Shown: positions 21,090 through 26,290 of the stretch, piece by piece
Position numbering within the stretch: position 1 is the stretch's first letter
Layout of the letters: every line of letters starts with the position of its first letter
Source: a virus
Length of the DNA stretch: 26,290 bases
Reading direction: 5' to 3' (one strand)
Virus record (IMG/VR): IMGVR_UViG_3300020731_000405
Span: 1-26,290 of that record
Program-made: the position numbers and the translations under genes
The notes under the pieces: generated by a model
Told to the model about the DNA's origin: nothing
Seen by the model: only the letters and a program-made list of their open reading frames with translations
The model's database searches: none

Positions 21090-21804
21090 AGTTTTGTTTG
21101 TAGTACTGTTCCACCCTATTCCACCACTGTTTTTCCCAATGATCAAACATGTCTGGAGTTAAAATAAACTCCTGATAAGCAGGTTCTCCCCAAACTAGTG
21201 GGCTAATTTCAGGAGGTTTAACGCACATAAACACAACACCTTTGCGTATGTTGGTTCCGTGTACTTCATTATGTGCCAGGGCATAGGCAACCATCTGTAA
21301 GTAGTAATCTTCAATCCATTCTTCCTTTTTAGGCTTATTAGATTGTTTATGATCCATAATTGCTGGATCATTTAAATGTAATCCTACACAGTCCGTAGTG
21401 CCAGCATATAATCCAGGAAAATATAAGGGTACTTCTACACCCCATACTTCATTAACATTAACTAGGCCGTTTTCAATAATGTGTTTGGCCATCTTATGGC
21501 TTTGTACACTATATGGATTAGTTCCTGGTGGATTAATTGTGCCTTGTACAATATAGTCTTCTAGGAACTTGTGCATACGTGTTCCGCGACCAGCGGCTTC
21601 AGTTACAATTTCTTGTGCCTTTGTTTCGCCTACACGTTTTTTCCATTCAAGCAGAGCTTGCACCTTTTCCCAAGGTTTAGTTTTATCTAATATAGTAGTT
21701 ACTGAGGGGAGTTTGTTACCGTCTGGCGTTGCGTATAATCGCTTGCCTTCTACGCTTTCTCTATTAATAGGTGCGTAGTTATATTTTTCTTTGAGTAGAG
21801 TCAT
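21088..21804 (-). CDS. RecB/Cas4-type PD-(D/E)XK exonuclease
   Basis: 238 aa. PSVTTILDKTKPWEKVQALLEW at the N-terminus is usual for this group (given here only as the PSVTTIL segment plus a W-rich helix). GRGTRMHKFLEDYI (residues about 72-85) carries the helix His, YAGTTDCVG gives the first catalytic Asp, and AIMDHKQSNK gives D-x-K, followed by the Gln/Tyr motif WIEDYYLQMVAYA. T4-like marine phages often have such a nuclease, probably for recombination or end processing. Predicted +1 of its promoter coincides with the A of ATG, and the ATG lies in a 9-bp inverted repeat. Confidence 0.88.
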   Translation of the reverse strand: MTLLKEKYNYAPINRESVEGKRLYATPDGNKLPSVTTILDKTKPWEKVQALLEWKKRVGETKAQEIVTEAAGRGTRMHKFLEDYIVQGTINPPGTNPYSVQSHKMAKHIIENGLVNVNEVWGVEVPLYFPGLYAGTTDCVGLHLNDPAIMDHKQSNKPKKEEWIEDYYLQMVAYALAHNEVHGTNIRKGVVFMCVKPPEISPLVWGEPAYQEFILTPDMFDHWEKQWWNRVEQYYKQN

Positions 21805-21830
21805 GGAGTAATTTTACAATCACTCCATGA
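21801..21830 (-). repeat. 9-bp inverted repeat containing the nuclease start codon
   Basis: TCATGGAGT and ACTCCATGA, 12 bases apart. The loop holds TAAAAT; the downstream arm holds the ATG; the upstream arm lies in the promoter spacer. Same plan as the repeat at 12825-12870. Confidence 0.78.
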
Positions 21831-21839
21831 ATTTGTCAA
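21811..21839 (-). promoter_or_regulatory. Sigma70-type promoter TTGACA-17-TAAAAT, predicted leaderless
   Basis: Perfect -35, 5/6 -10, 17-base spacer. The -10 ends 6 bases before the nuclease ATG, so +1 is the A of ATG. It starts 3 bases after the end of the preceding ORF. Confidence 0.82.
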
Positions 21840-21841
21840 CT

Positions 21842-22087
21842 TTATTGAGCGGATGCGGCATGTTTAGCTGTGCGATCTAGTATGTCTTCGCCTGCTTCTC
21901 CGCCTTGATCAGGTTCAGCTTGATGTGTTTTTAATTTAAGACCATTAGTGCCATAGCTTTGCACAAGTTGATGGAATGGTTGTTTTTCTGGAGGTTGTTG
22001 CTCTTCTGCTTTCCAGATAGCATCAAATTCACGATAACCAATTGGTTGGGATCCACCTAATTCTTGAGCAATGGCTTCCCAACGCAT
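21842..22087 (-). CDS. Unknown ORF, probable -1 frameshift extension of the 359-aa protein
   Basis: 81 aa from the first ATG (22087), which has no well-spaced Shine-Dalgarno. The frame is open 28 codons further upstream (VINEELDPLQFELQGILSNA and on) and meets the A9 run at 22172-22180 exactly, so a -1 slip would make a fusion of 468 aa. The ORF reads as a soluble domain (RWEAIAQELGGSQPIGYREF, AIWKAEEQQPPEKQPFHQLV) with a disordered, acidic tail. No family recognised. Separate translation from 22087 is the alternative. Confidence 0.6.
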   Translation of the reverse strand: MRWEAIAQELGGSQPIGYREFDAIWKAEEQQPPEKQPFHQLVQSYGTNGLKLKTHQAEPDQGGEAGEDILDRTAKHAASAQ

Positions 22088-22167
22088 TGGAGCAGGACTA
22101 CCTTTACGAATTGCATTTGATAAAATGCCTTGTAATTCAAATTGTAAAGGGTCTAGCTCTTCGTTAA

Positions 22168-23247
22168 TTACTTTTTTTTTGATGCTAACAGGATACCTAA
22201 GCGACGTGCATACTCTGCACCTTCGCGCATTTCTCTACCTGCTGGTGCGGCTGGTCCTTCTTCTGGAGCTCCGCCTACTTCTGCTTCAGCACCGCCCATT
22301 GCACCTGCTTCAGCACCGCCACCTAATTCTAAATCTGATGGTGTTGCTGTTGGTTCTTGACCCATCATTTCTCCGCCGCCTTCGCCTGATACAATTTGCA
22401 TACCAGAACTCAATGCACCGCGTGTTTTTTCCAATGCTGAGTAAATCTCTTCTAGTGCTGGACGTACAGCTTGTGTATACTGTTCAGCAACATCGCTACC
22501 TAATTCTTCTCTGATAGAATCTAATAATTGTAATAACTGTTCAGCTTTCATAGCTGATACGTCATCTAACCAATCAGTGATACGATCAACCATGTCTTTT
22601 GTAGACATAATGATCTTAGCTTTTTCTTCTTCACCTTCTTGTAGGTATACGATATGATTAGCAGTTGCTTCGCTTAGATCGTAGCGCAACATTAATTCGC
22701 TAGCTAATTCGTCTTGATCGCTTTCGCCTAGGTCAATTCTTCTAATAGCATCAGCAATCCAACGTGTTGGTACTGAGTGCTCCTTAGCTTTAGTTGCCAT
22801 TTTAGCAAAATAAATGTCTTTACCATGATCCATGCTTTCATCCGCCTTTTTGTTTTTGTTATTTAACATACCGCGTTTGTTAGCGGTTGCCCATGCAATA
22901 TTTTCTGCGTCTTTCTTAGACTTTCCAGATTTTTCTTCACTCTTTTCAACGTGTTTTACAAAACGGTCTACCTTAGCACCTTCTTCCATAGCTTGTTCAC
23001 GTTGTAAAATTTCTGCTGTGATAACATCATGTAACATACGAGTCTTTTGATATTGTGGATTTGCTGTAACACTATCAAAACTTTCACTAACTTCAAACTG
23101 GCTCATTTCTGTACGCAATTTGTTTTGTGCATCGTGTAACTGCTGGTCGGTAAATTGTTCCAATTTTAACTTGTAACCGATATTACGGGCCATGTTCTCA
23201 TTAAGAACCGAGCTAGTTATTGGTTTTGAAAGATCTCTAATTTGCAT
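22168..23247 (-). CDS. Phage protein of unknown function with slippery 3' end
   Basis: 359 aa, no membrane segment. Helical N-terminal half; KSEEKSGKSKKDAENIAWAT (residues about 100-119) is a motif seen in many unrelated phage proteins. Residues 270-340 are Gly/Glu/Ala-rich and disordered (GGGAEAGAMGGAEAEVGGAP). The N-terminus MQIRDLSKPITSSVLNE resembles a T4 capsid-targeting peptide with an L-x-E cleavage site. The last codons are TCA-AAA-AAA-AAG-TAA, a slippery heptamer touching the stop. A TATAAATA late promoter lies 26 bases upstream with AGGA in the leader. A structural or internal head protein is plausible. Confidence 0.68.
   Translation of the reverse strand: MQIRDLSKPITSSVLNENMARNIGYKLKLEQFTDQQLHDAQNKLRTEMSQFEVSESFDSVTANPQYQKTRMLHDVITAEILQREQAMEEGAKVDRFVKHVEKSEEKSGKSKKDAENIAWATANKRGMLNNKNKKADESMDHGKDIYFAKMATKAKEHSVPTRWIADAIRRIDLGESDQDELASELMLRYDLSEATANHIVYLQEGEEEKAKIIMSTKDMVDRITDWLDDVSAMKAEQLLQLLDSIREELGSDVAEQYTQAVRPALEEIYSALEKTRGALSSGMQIVSGEGGGEMMGQEPTATPSDLELGGGAEAGAMGGAEAEVGGAPEEGPAAPAGREMREGAEYARRLGILLASKKK
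22171..22180 (-). promoter_or_regulatory. Candidate -1 frameshift slippery site (A9G) at a stop codon
   Basis: A-AAA-AAG followed at once by TAA in the 0 frame; the -1 frame continues for 109 codons. Same TCA-AAA-AAA-AAG codons as the site at 9540-9549. No strong downstream stem seen. Confidence 0.6.
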
Positions 23248-23272
23248 GATGTTGTCCTAAGCTATCATTGTG

Positions 23273-23280
23273 TATTTATA
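23273..23280 (-). promoter_or_regulatory. T4-type late promoter TATAAATA
   Basis: Perfect octamer 26 bases before the 359-aa gene, overlapping the end of the preceding gene. Confidence 0.75.
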
Positions 23281-23755
23281 CAAAAGACCAACGAAAGAGC
23301 CTTGAAATTTGTTCCTTGTATAAGTCTGCCATATGTTTACTGTGTTCTAACTTATTTAACATTATTAAGTAATGCTCGTAATCTTTTGTTTTGTTAAGAT
23401 TGTGCTGGCAAACTAGGGTAGTGGAGTAATGACTCCAGTACTTGCTGTCCATCATTTTAATTTCATTAAAGCGTTCTAATTGCATTTTAGACAATGCTTT
23501 AGCGGCCACAATAGCACAGCTTTTTAAGTTAAATTCACCGTGGCTATCTGGGCCAGTACGCTTAGTATAGATATACCAAAGTTTACCCTTGCCTTCTTTA
23601 ATAATGTAATCTTTATAAGTTACACTACCGTCAGGCAACGGCACTATAGGCATGATGTTTTTAAAACTTATATCAAAACTATCTGTGAGTTTTTCAATAT
23701 CAGGCTTAGGTGCTGATTTCTTTTTAGGTTTATAAGGGCGTGTTTTGCTGGTCAT
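23276..23755 (-). CDS. Unknown basic phage protein
   Basis: 159 aa. A Lys/Pro-rich first 20 residues (TRPYKPKKKSAPKPD) precede a compact alpha/beta domain: YKDYIIKEGKGKLWYIYTKR, FNLKSCAIVAAKAL, then helices rich in Tyr, His and Leu (DYEHYLIMLNKLEHSKHMAD). No family recognised and no catalytic motif visible. It overlaps the preceding small gene by 26 bases and has only a weak ribosome site, so translation is probably coupled. Confidence 0.62.
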   Translation of the reverse strand: MTSKTRPYKPKKKSAPKPDIEKLTDSFDISFKNIMPIVPLPDGSVTYKDYIIKEGKGKLWYIYTKRTGPDSHGEFNLKSCAIVAAKALSKMQLERFNEIKMMDSKYWSHYSTTLVCQHNLNKTKDYEHYLIMLNKLEHSKHMADLYKEQISRLFRWSFV

Positions 23756-23945
23756 TGGCTACTACTCTTGGATTATCTGTACCAATCTTAGTTACCAGAC
23801 TTTTGCGAATGAGGCCTTCGATTCTGAAACGTTCTGTTTCGCTAAGTGTGTTAAGTGGAACCGGCTTTTTTAGTTTAGCTAAAATAGCCGCTTCTTCATT
23901 AGTAGTGAATATACCAAACTCACCTAGTAATTCATTTATTCTCAT
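23730..23945 (-). CDS. Small helical protein, winged-helix-like
   Basis: 71 aa. NEEAAILAKLKKPVPLNTLS then ERFRIEGLIRKSLVTKIG reads as helix-turn-helix followed by a wing, a pattern found in many small DNA-binding and some phage structural proteins. No family confirmed. The first residues MRINELLGE fit the N-terminal pattern shared with neighbours and contain L-x-E. The ATG overlaps the previous stop by 4 bases. Confidence 0.55.
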   Translation of the reverse strand: MRINELLGEFGIFTTNEEAAILAKLKKPVPLNTLSETERFRIEGLIRKSLVTKIGTDNPRVVANDQQNTPL

Positions 23946-24355
23946 TTACCGCTCAACTTGGCTAGGATTTTTTTAAGTAGGAAAATTTCTTTGCTACTAG
24001 CAGGCGCATCAGCATCGCCATCTGCTGGATCTTCTGCTACTTTTAAATCTTGCCCTACTTGGATTTGATTTTGTGGATTGTTGGCATCTTGTTGTCCATC
24101 AGGTGTACCAGCCGCTGGTGCAGGTGCGCCTGGTGCTCCTGGAGTAGGTGCTCCTGGAGTAAGATCCAATACTTTCTGATTAGGATTGTTATCTGCCTGA
24201 CGAACTGTATTGCTTGTAGTAATTTCCATGCCATTAGGTAATTTACCTGTAATTGTACCTGGAGTATTGCCGCTAGGTGGAGTAAATGCTGTTACTTTTA
24301 AAGGCATCCCTTTAAGGTCATTTTCCAATCCTTCCACTATTTCTTTAATTTTCAT
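23942..24355 (-). CDS. Pro/Ala-rich phage protein
   Basis: 137 aa. Residues 18-62 look like a small beta domain (PLKVTAFTPPSGNTPGTITG, LPNGMEITTS). Residues 65-120 are low-complexity, with PGAPTPGAPGAPAPAAG, and the end is a short basic helix (EIFLLKKILAKLSGK). The start MKIKEIVEG carries I-x-E. It is coupled by 4-base overlaps to the genes on both sides. Function unknown. Confidence 0.58.
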   Translation of the reverse strand: MKIKEIVEGLENDLKGMPLKVTAFTPPSGNTPGTITGKLPNGMEITTSNTVRQADNNPNQKVLDLTPGAPTPGAPGAPAPAAGTPDGQQDANNPQNQIQVGQDLKVAEDPADGDADAPASSKEIFLLKKILAKLSGK

Positions 24356-25044
24356 ATCATATTCTCCAGGCTTAAATTGGAGTCCGTTAATCGTTGTAAA
24401 TGTCTGTGCAATTTGTCTATCTTACCACGGCCTCTTAGTAGTTTGTATGCTAAATTTTCAATACTAAATTCACCACCTGCATCCAACCCTGCTTGTCGTA
24501 GACGTTTAAGATCTGCAATTACATCTTGTACTGTATTTAAGTCATCTGACTGTAGAGCTTTGTTAATCATACTGCTATAATTACGTGCTTTTTGACGAAC
24601 TTCTTTATCTTCTACGTTAGGTTTACGATTAGATGGCTTACTGAGCCATTTATTATCTAATATACTATAAATGCCGGCACTGTGATGTGGTTGCAGTTCG
24701 TCCTGCACATATACTTCTACATCTATATTGTGTATTTTAATAGCGTGTTTAAAATTGTAATTGTTTTTCTTAGCATCGTACAATTCACGTATTGCTGGAT
24801 TCTCAGGCATGGTTACTACTAGGTGTAGATCTATGTCACTATGATCACCATAACCGTAACTAGCATTACTGCCACTAATAGTTACATCTTTTAATTTGAT
24901 TGGGAGTGCTATAAACTTAACAAAATCTTTGGCAATGTTTAATAGCTTCAGCCTTACGTCATGACGTAAGGTTGTGCCTATCCATAATTTGGGATTGAGT
25001 TTAGTGTTATAGTGTACGGCTTGTACGAATTCTTGAATCTGCAT
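24352..25044 (-). CDS. Nucleotidyltransferase-fold protein
   Basis: 230 aa. ISGSNASYGYGDHSDIDLHL (residues about 56-75) is the G-S-x(n)-D-x-D signature of the pol-beta nucleotidyltransferase superfamily, and NIDVEVYVQDE supplies the third Asp. The C-terminal half is helical. This fold adds nucleotides to proteins, RNA or small molecules; the target is unknown. The N-terminus MQIQEFVQAVH is like the T4 internal-protein signal MKTYQEFIAEA, so it may be a packaged protein delivered with the DNA. The ATG sits at the end of a 7-bp inverted repeat around a late-type promoter, with no Shine-Dalgarno. Confidence 0.78.
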   Translation of the reverse strand: MQIQEFVQAVHYNTKLNPKLWIGTTLRHDVRLKLLNIAKDFVKFIALPIKLKDVTISGSNASYGYGDHSDIDLHLVVTMPENPAIRELYDAKKNNYNFKHAIKIHNIDVEVYVQDELQPHHSAGIYSILDNKWLSKPSNRKPNVEDKEVRQKARNYSSMINKALQSDDLNTVQDVIADLKRLRQAGLDAGGEFSIENLAYKLLRGRGKIDKLHRHLQRLTDSNLSLENMI

Positions 25045-25061
25045 TCAGTATTTAACTGAAT
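25043..25061 (-). repeat. 7-bp inverted repeat over the start of the nucleotidyltransferase gene
   Basis: ATTCAGT, loop ATTTA, ACTGAAT; on the minus strand the AT of the start codon ends the downstream arm and TAAATA is the loop. Same plan as 2853-2873. Confidence 0.6.
25049..25056 (-). promoter_or_regulatory. Late-type promoter GTTAAATA, predicted leaderless
   Basis: CAGTTAAATAC on the minus strand, ending 3 bases before the ATG at 25044. The identical string precedes the gene at 25995 by the same distance. Confidence 0.45.
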
Positions 25062-25462
25062 TACAGGCCTAGGAACTTAAGAATCTTTGGAAGGTCCATT
25101 GCATGTACCCATCCAGCTCCAGCGGCAAATGCCAAGCCAGCTAAGGAGTACTTGATCCATTTTTCTTTGACTTTTTCTAGTTCTTTGATTTTACCAGCTA
25201 ATTCAGCGTGTTGTGCTGATTGTTGTGCGTTTAGATTATCGGCATGCTCATAGTACTTGGCCGCATTGTATCGATATTCAGCTGTCATGTTTTCTAGTTT
25301 GGCCATAACGCCATCGCGGGTTTGATCCAAACAATCGTGCATTTCTTTGACATCACTTTTGAGATCGGTGATTTTTTCGCCGACGTTTTCGACTTTGGTT
25401 TCTAATATACTTACACGTTCTGGTAATGTTGCTAGTTGAGCAACTGCTTCTTTTGTGGCCAT
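25061..25462 (-). CDS. Coiled-coil protein with C-terminal membrane segment
   Basis: 133 aa from the ATG at 25462, set by GGAG six bases upstream; an ATG 12 bases earlier contains that GGAG. Residues 10-100 are almost all coiled coil (ERVSILETKVENVGEKITDL, AELAGKIKELEKVKEKW). A membrane helix lies at about 103-121 (YSLAGLAFAAGAGWVHAM). Unrecognised; the plan suits a spanin-like, tail-tube or membrane-anchoring role. The 128-base gap upstream holds an AATAAATA (25555-25562) and a 4-bp hairpin, nothing stronger. Confidence 0.66.
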   Translation of the reverse strand: MATKEAVAQLATLPERVSILETKVENVGEKITDLKSDVKEMHDCLDQTRDGVMAKLENMTAEYRYNAAKYYEHADNLNAQQSAQHAELAGKIKELEKVKEKWIKYSLAGLAFAAGAGWVHAMDLPKILKFLGL

Positions 25463-25590
25463 TAGGCTCTCCATTAAAGTTTAGTACGTCCGCTCAGGAC
25501 TGCGCCTAAAAAATGTATGATTGCCTAAATGTTTATTGTAAAGTGCCTACTTTTTATTTATTAGAATCAACCAATAGTAAAAGTACTAGA

Positions 25591-25995
25591 TTACTTTCTT
25601 ACATGAAATACAATATTACTTCCAGGGTCTTCAGTATTAAACACTGCGTACTGTTGTTCCATTGATTCATTAAGGCCATTGATGTAGGGCACTAACATAA
25701 AATCTTCTTTGAGCAAGCCTACAGGATCTCCGTTTTTTTCATACAAGTGATCTCTTTCAGTATACCAATCAAACCGCCACACACGAATTATATCATCCGT
25801 ATCGAACCCTACCAGTCTACCTGAAACTTCCATGGGGTCGGGGCCATACCGATATGTTACATTACTACGTATACCTAGTGTTTGTAATACTGTATTAAAG
25901 TTTTGTTCTTGCCAGCGTTCTTTTTGTTTGCCTGGCTCGTTACGATACTGCCCAGTGTGAGTAATGTCTACTAGAGTGTATAACTTATATTCCAT
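25591..25995 (-). CDS. Unknown conserved-looking phage protein
   Basis: 134 aa from the ATG at 25995. MEYKLYTLVDITHTGQYRNE opens it; the phrase LYTLVDIT-x-TG and NFNTVLQTLGIRSN are ones I associate with T4-like marine phage proteins of unknown function. The rest is beta-rich with Asp/Trp motifs (DDIIRVWRFDWYTERDHLYE). No signal peptide, no known catalytic motif. The frame is open upstream but runs through a terminator, so the short form is right. No Shine-Dalgarno; a late-type promoter ends 4 bases before ATG. Confidence 0.66.
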   Translation of the reverse strand: MEYKLYTLVDITHTGQYRNEPGKQKERWQEQNFNTVLQTLGIRSNVTYRYGPDPMEVSGRLVGFDTDDIIRVWRFDWYTERDHLYEKNGDPVGLLKEDFMLVPYINGLNESMEQQYAVFNTEDPGSNIVFHVRK

Positions 25996-25999
25996 CGTG

Positions 26000-26007
26000 T
26001 ATTTAAC
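26000..26007 (-). promoter_or_regulatory. Late-type promoter GTTAAATA after a terminator
   Basis: CAGTTAAATAC on the minus strand, ending just before the ATG at 25995. Only about 33 bases separate the upstream terminator from this ATG, so a promoter must lie here if the terminator works, and the leader must be nearly absent. Confidence 0.55.
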
Positions 26008-26029
26008 TGCGTACTTAATACAAGCCAAC

Positions 26030-26050
26030 AAAAAAGGACCCGAAGGTCCT
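26030..26050 (-). terminator. Intrinsic terminator with UUCG loop
   Basis: On the minus strand AGGACC-TTCG-GGTCCT followed by five more T. A perfect 6-bp GC-rich stem, stable tetraloop and T-run make this the best terminator in the window. It ends transcription of the partial gene at 26089. Confidence 0.92.
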
Positions 26051-26088
26051 AATTTGCTTCCCATCCCTGAGAATGTACTTAATTTTAA

Positions 26089-26290
26089 TTAAGCGATTGT
26101 AACACCGTTACCTGCACCAACTGTTAACAATGTAACCACTGCTGTAGCACCAGAACTTTGGTTCAAATGTGCATTGATATAACCAGCGATAGCTGTTTGA
26201 ATAGCTGTGTAGCTTGGTGAGCTTGAAGCAACGCTTGTACCGTCAGCTAATGTATCGCCAGAAACAGCAACTAAGAAACCAACTGAACCG
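26089..26290 (-). CDS. Probable virion protein, C-terminus only
   Basis: 66 residues before the stop are visible; the start lies past the window end. Composition is Gly, Ala, Ser, Thr and Val with alternating strands (VGFLVAVSGDTLADGTS, AGYINAHLNQSSG, VTLLTVGAGNGVTIA), as in phage fibre or decoration domains. Followed by a strong terminator about 40 bases after its stop, typical of an abundantly expressed structural gene. No family can be named from this piece. Confidence 0.6.
   Translation of the reverse strand, partial: GSVGFLVAVSGDTLADGTSVASSSPSYTAIQTAIAGYINAHLNQSSGATAVVTLLTVGAGNGVTIA

Noticed and set aside
25553-25563. AATAAATA as a late promoter for the coiled-coil gene
   Set aside because: Differs from the (T/G)ATAAATA set at position 1 and lies about 93 bases from the start; mentioned only in the gene entry.
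1-26290. tRNA genes, CRISPR array, transposase, integrase or attachment site
   Set aside because: I looked for cloverleaf ends, regularly spaced repeats and mobile-element motifs on both strands and found none.

Overview
The window is a stretch of a tailed-phage genome, almost certainly a T4-like myovirus of an aquatic Gram-negative proteobacterium. All 39 genes lie on the minus strand, so transcription runs from position 26290 toward 1, and they are packed tightly with many 4-base stop/start overlaps. The phage call rests on a tailspike with a pectate-lyase-type beta-helix, small structural proteins, class I ribonucleotide reductase with glutaredoxin, a DEDD exonuclease, a MazG-like pyrophosphohydrolase, a phage-type bS21, and seven copies of the T4-type late-promoter octamer (T/G)ATAAATA, all at gene boundaries. 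The dnaK and ibpA-type hsp20 look proteobacterial (dnaK most like betaproteobacterial ones to my eye), which hints at the host but does not prove it. No tRNA, CRISPR, integrase or insertion sequence was seen.

Layout in transcription order. (1) 26290-21842: the 3' end of a probable virion protein followed by a strong UUCG-loop terminator, then small phage-specific proteins: a coiled-coil membrane protein, a nucleotidyltransferase-fold protein, a Pro/Ala-rich protein, a small helical protein, a basic protein and a 359-aa protein with an A9 slippery end. Several start with a similar M-(K/R/Q)-I-x-(E/D) peptide. (2) 21804-19011: a RecB/Cas4-type nuclease and a 683-aa tailspike, closed by a hairpin terminator. 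(3) 18814-14322: the nucleotide-reduction operon nrdA, a 47-aa ORF, iscU, nrdB, glutaredoxin and an LSm-like protein. (4) 14319-11367: a beta-rich structural protein, a histone H1/Hc1-like protein, a small secreted protein, a basic phage protein, a SleB-type cell-wall hydrolase and a three-helix membrane protein, the last two a possible lysis pair. (5) 11277-6952: a structural protein, a four-helix membrane protein with a second A9 slippery site, two unknowns, bS21, the DEDD exonuclease, the MazG-like protein and a secreted S11 penicillin-binding-type peptidase. (6) 6850-1: dnaK, hsp20, clpS, heme oxygenase, bilin reductase, a PD-(D/E)XK-like protein, then csgF and csgG.

The genes suggest a phage that rebuilds host physiology. 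DnaK, Hsp20 and ClpS act on protein folding and turnover. Heme oxygenase plus bilin reductase turn heme into a reduced bilin using ferredoxin and release iron. IscU supplies Fe-S clusters, NrdA/NrdB/glutaredoxin make deoxynucleotides, and CsgG/CsgF could form an outer-membrane secretion pore.

The most unusual signals are regulatory. First, at least five gene starts have a promoter -10 or late-promoter element inside the loop of an inverted repeat whose downstream arm holds the Shine-Dalgarno, the start codon or the first codons. Read-through RNA would hide the start; RNA begun at the local promoter would lack the upstream arm. Second, several promoters place +1 at or next to the A of ATG, predicting leaderless mRNAs. 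Third, the two longest homopolymers in the window, both A9 in the context TCA-AAA-AAA-AAG, sit at the ends of two genes whose -1 frame runs straight into the next ORF, predicting two -1 frameshift fusion proteins.
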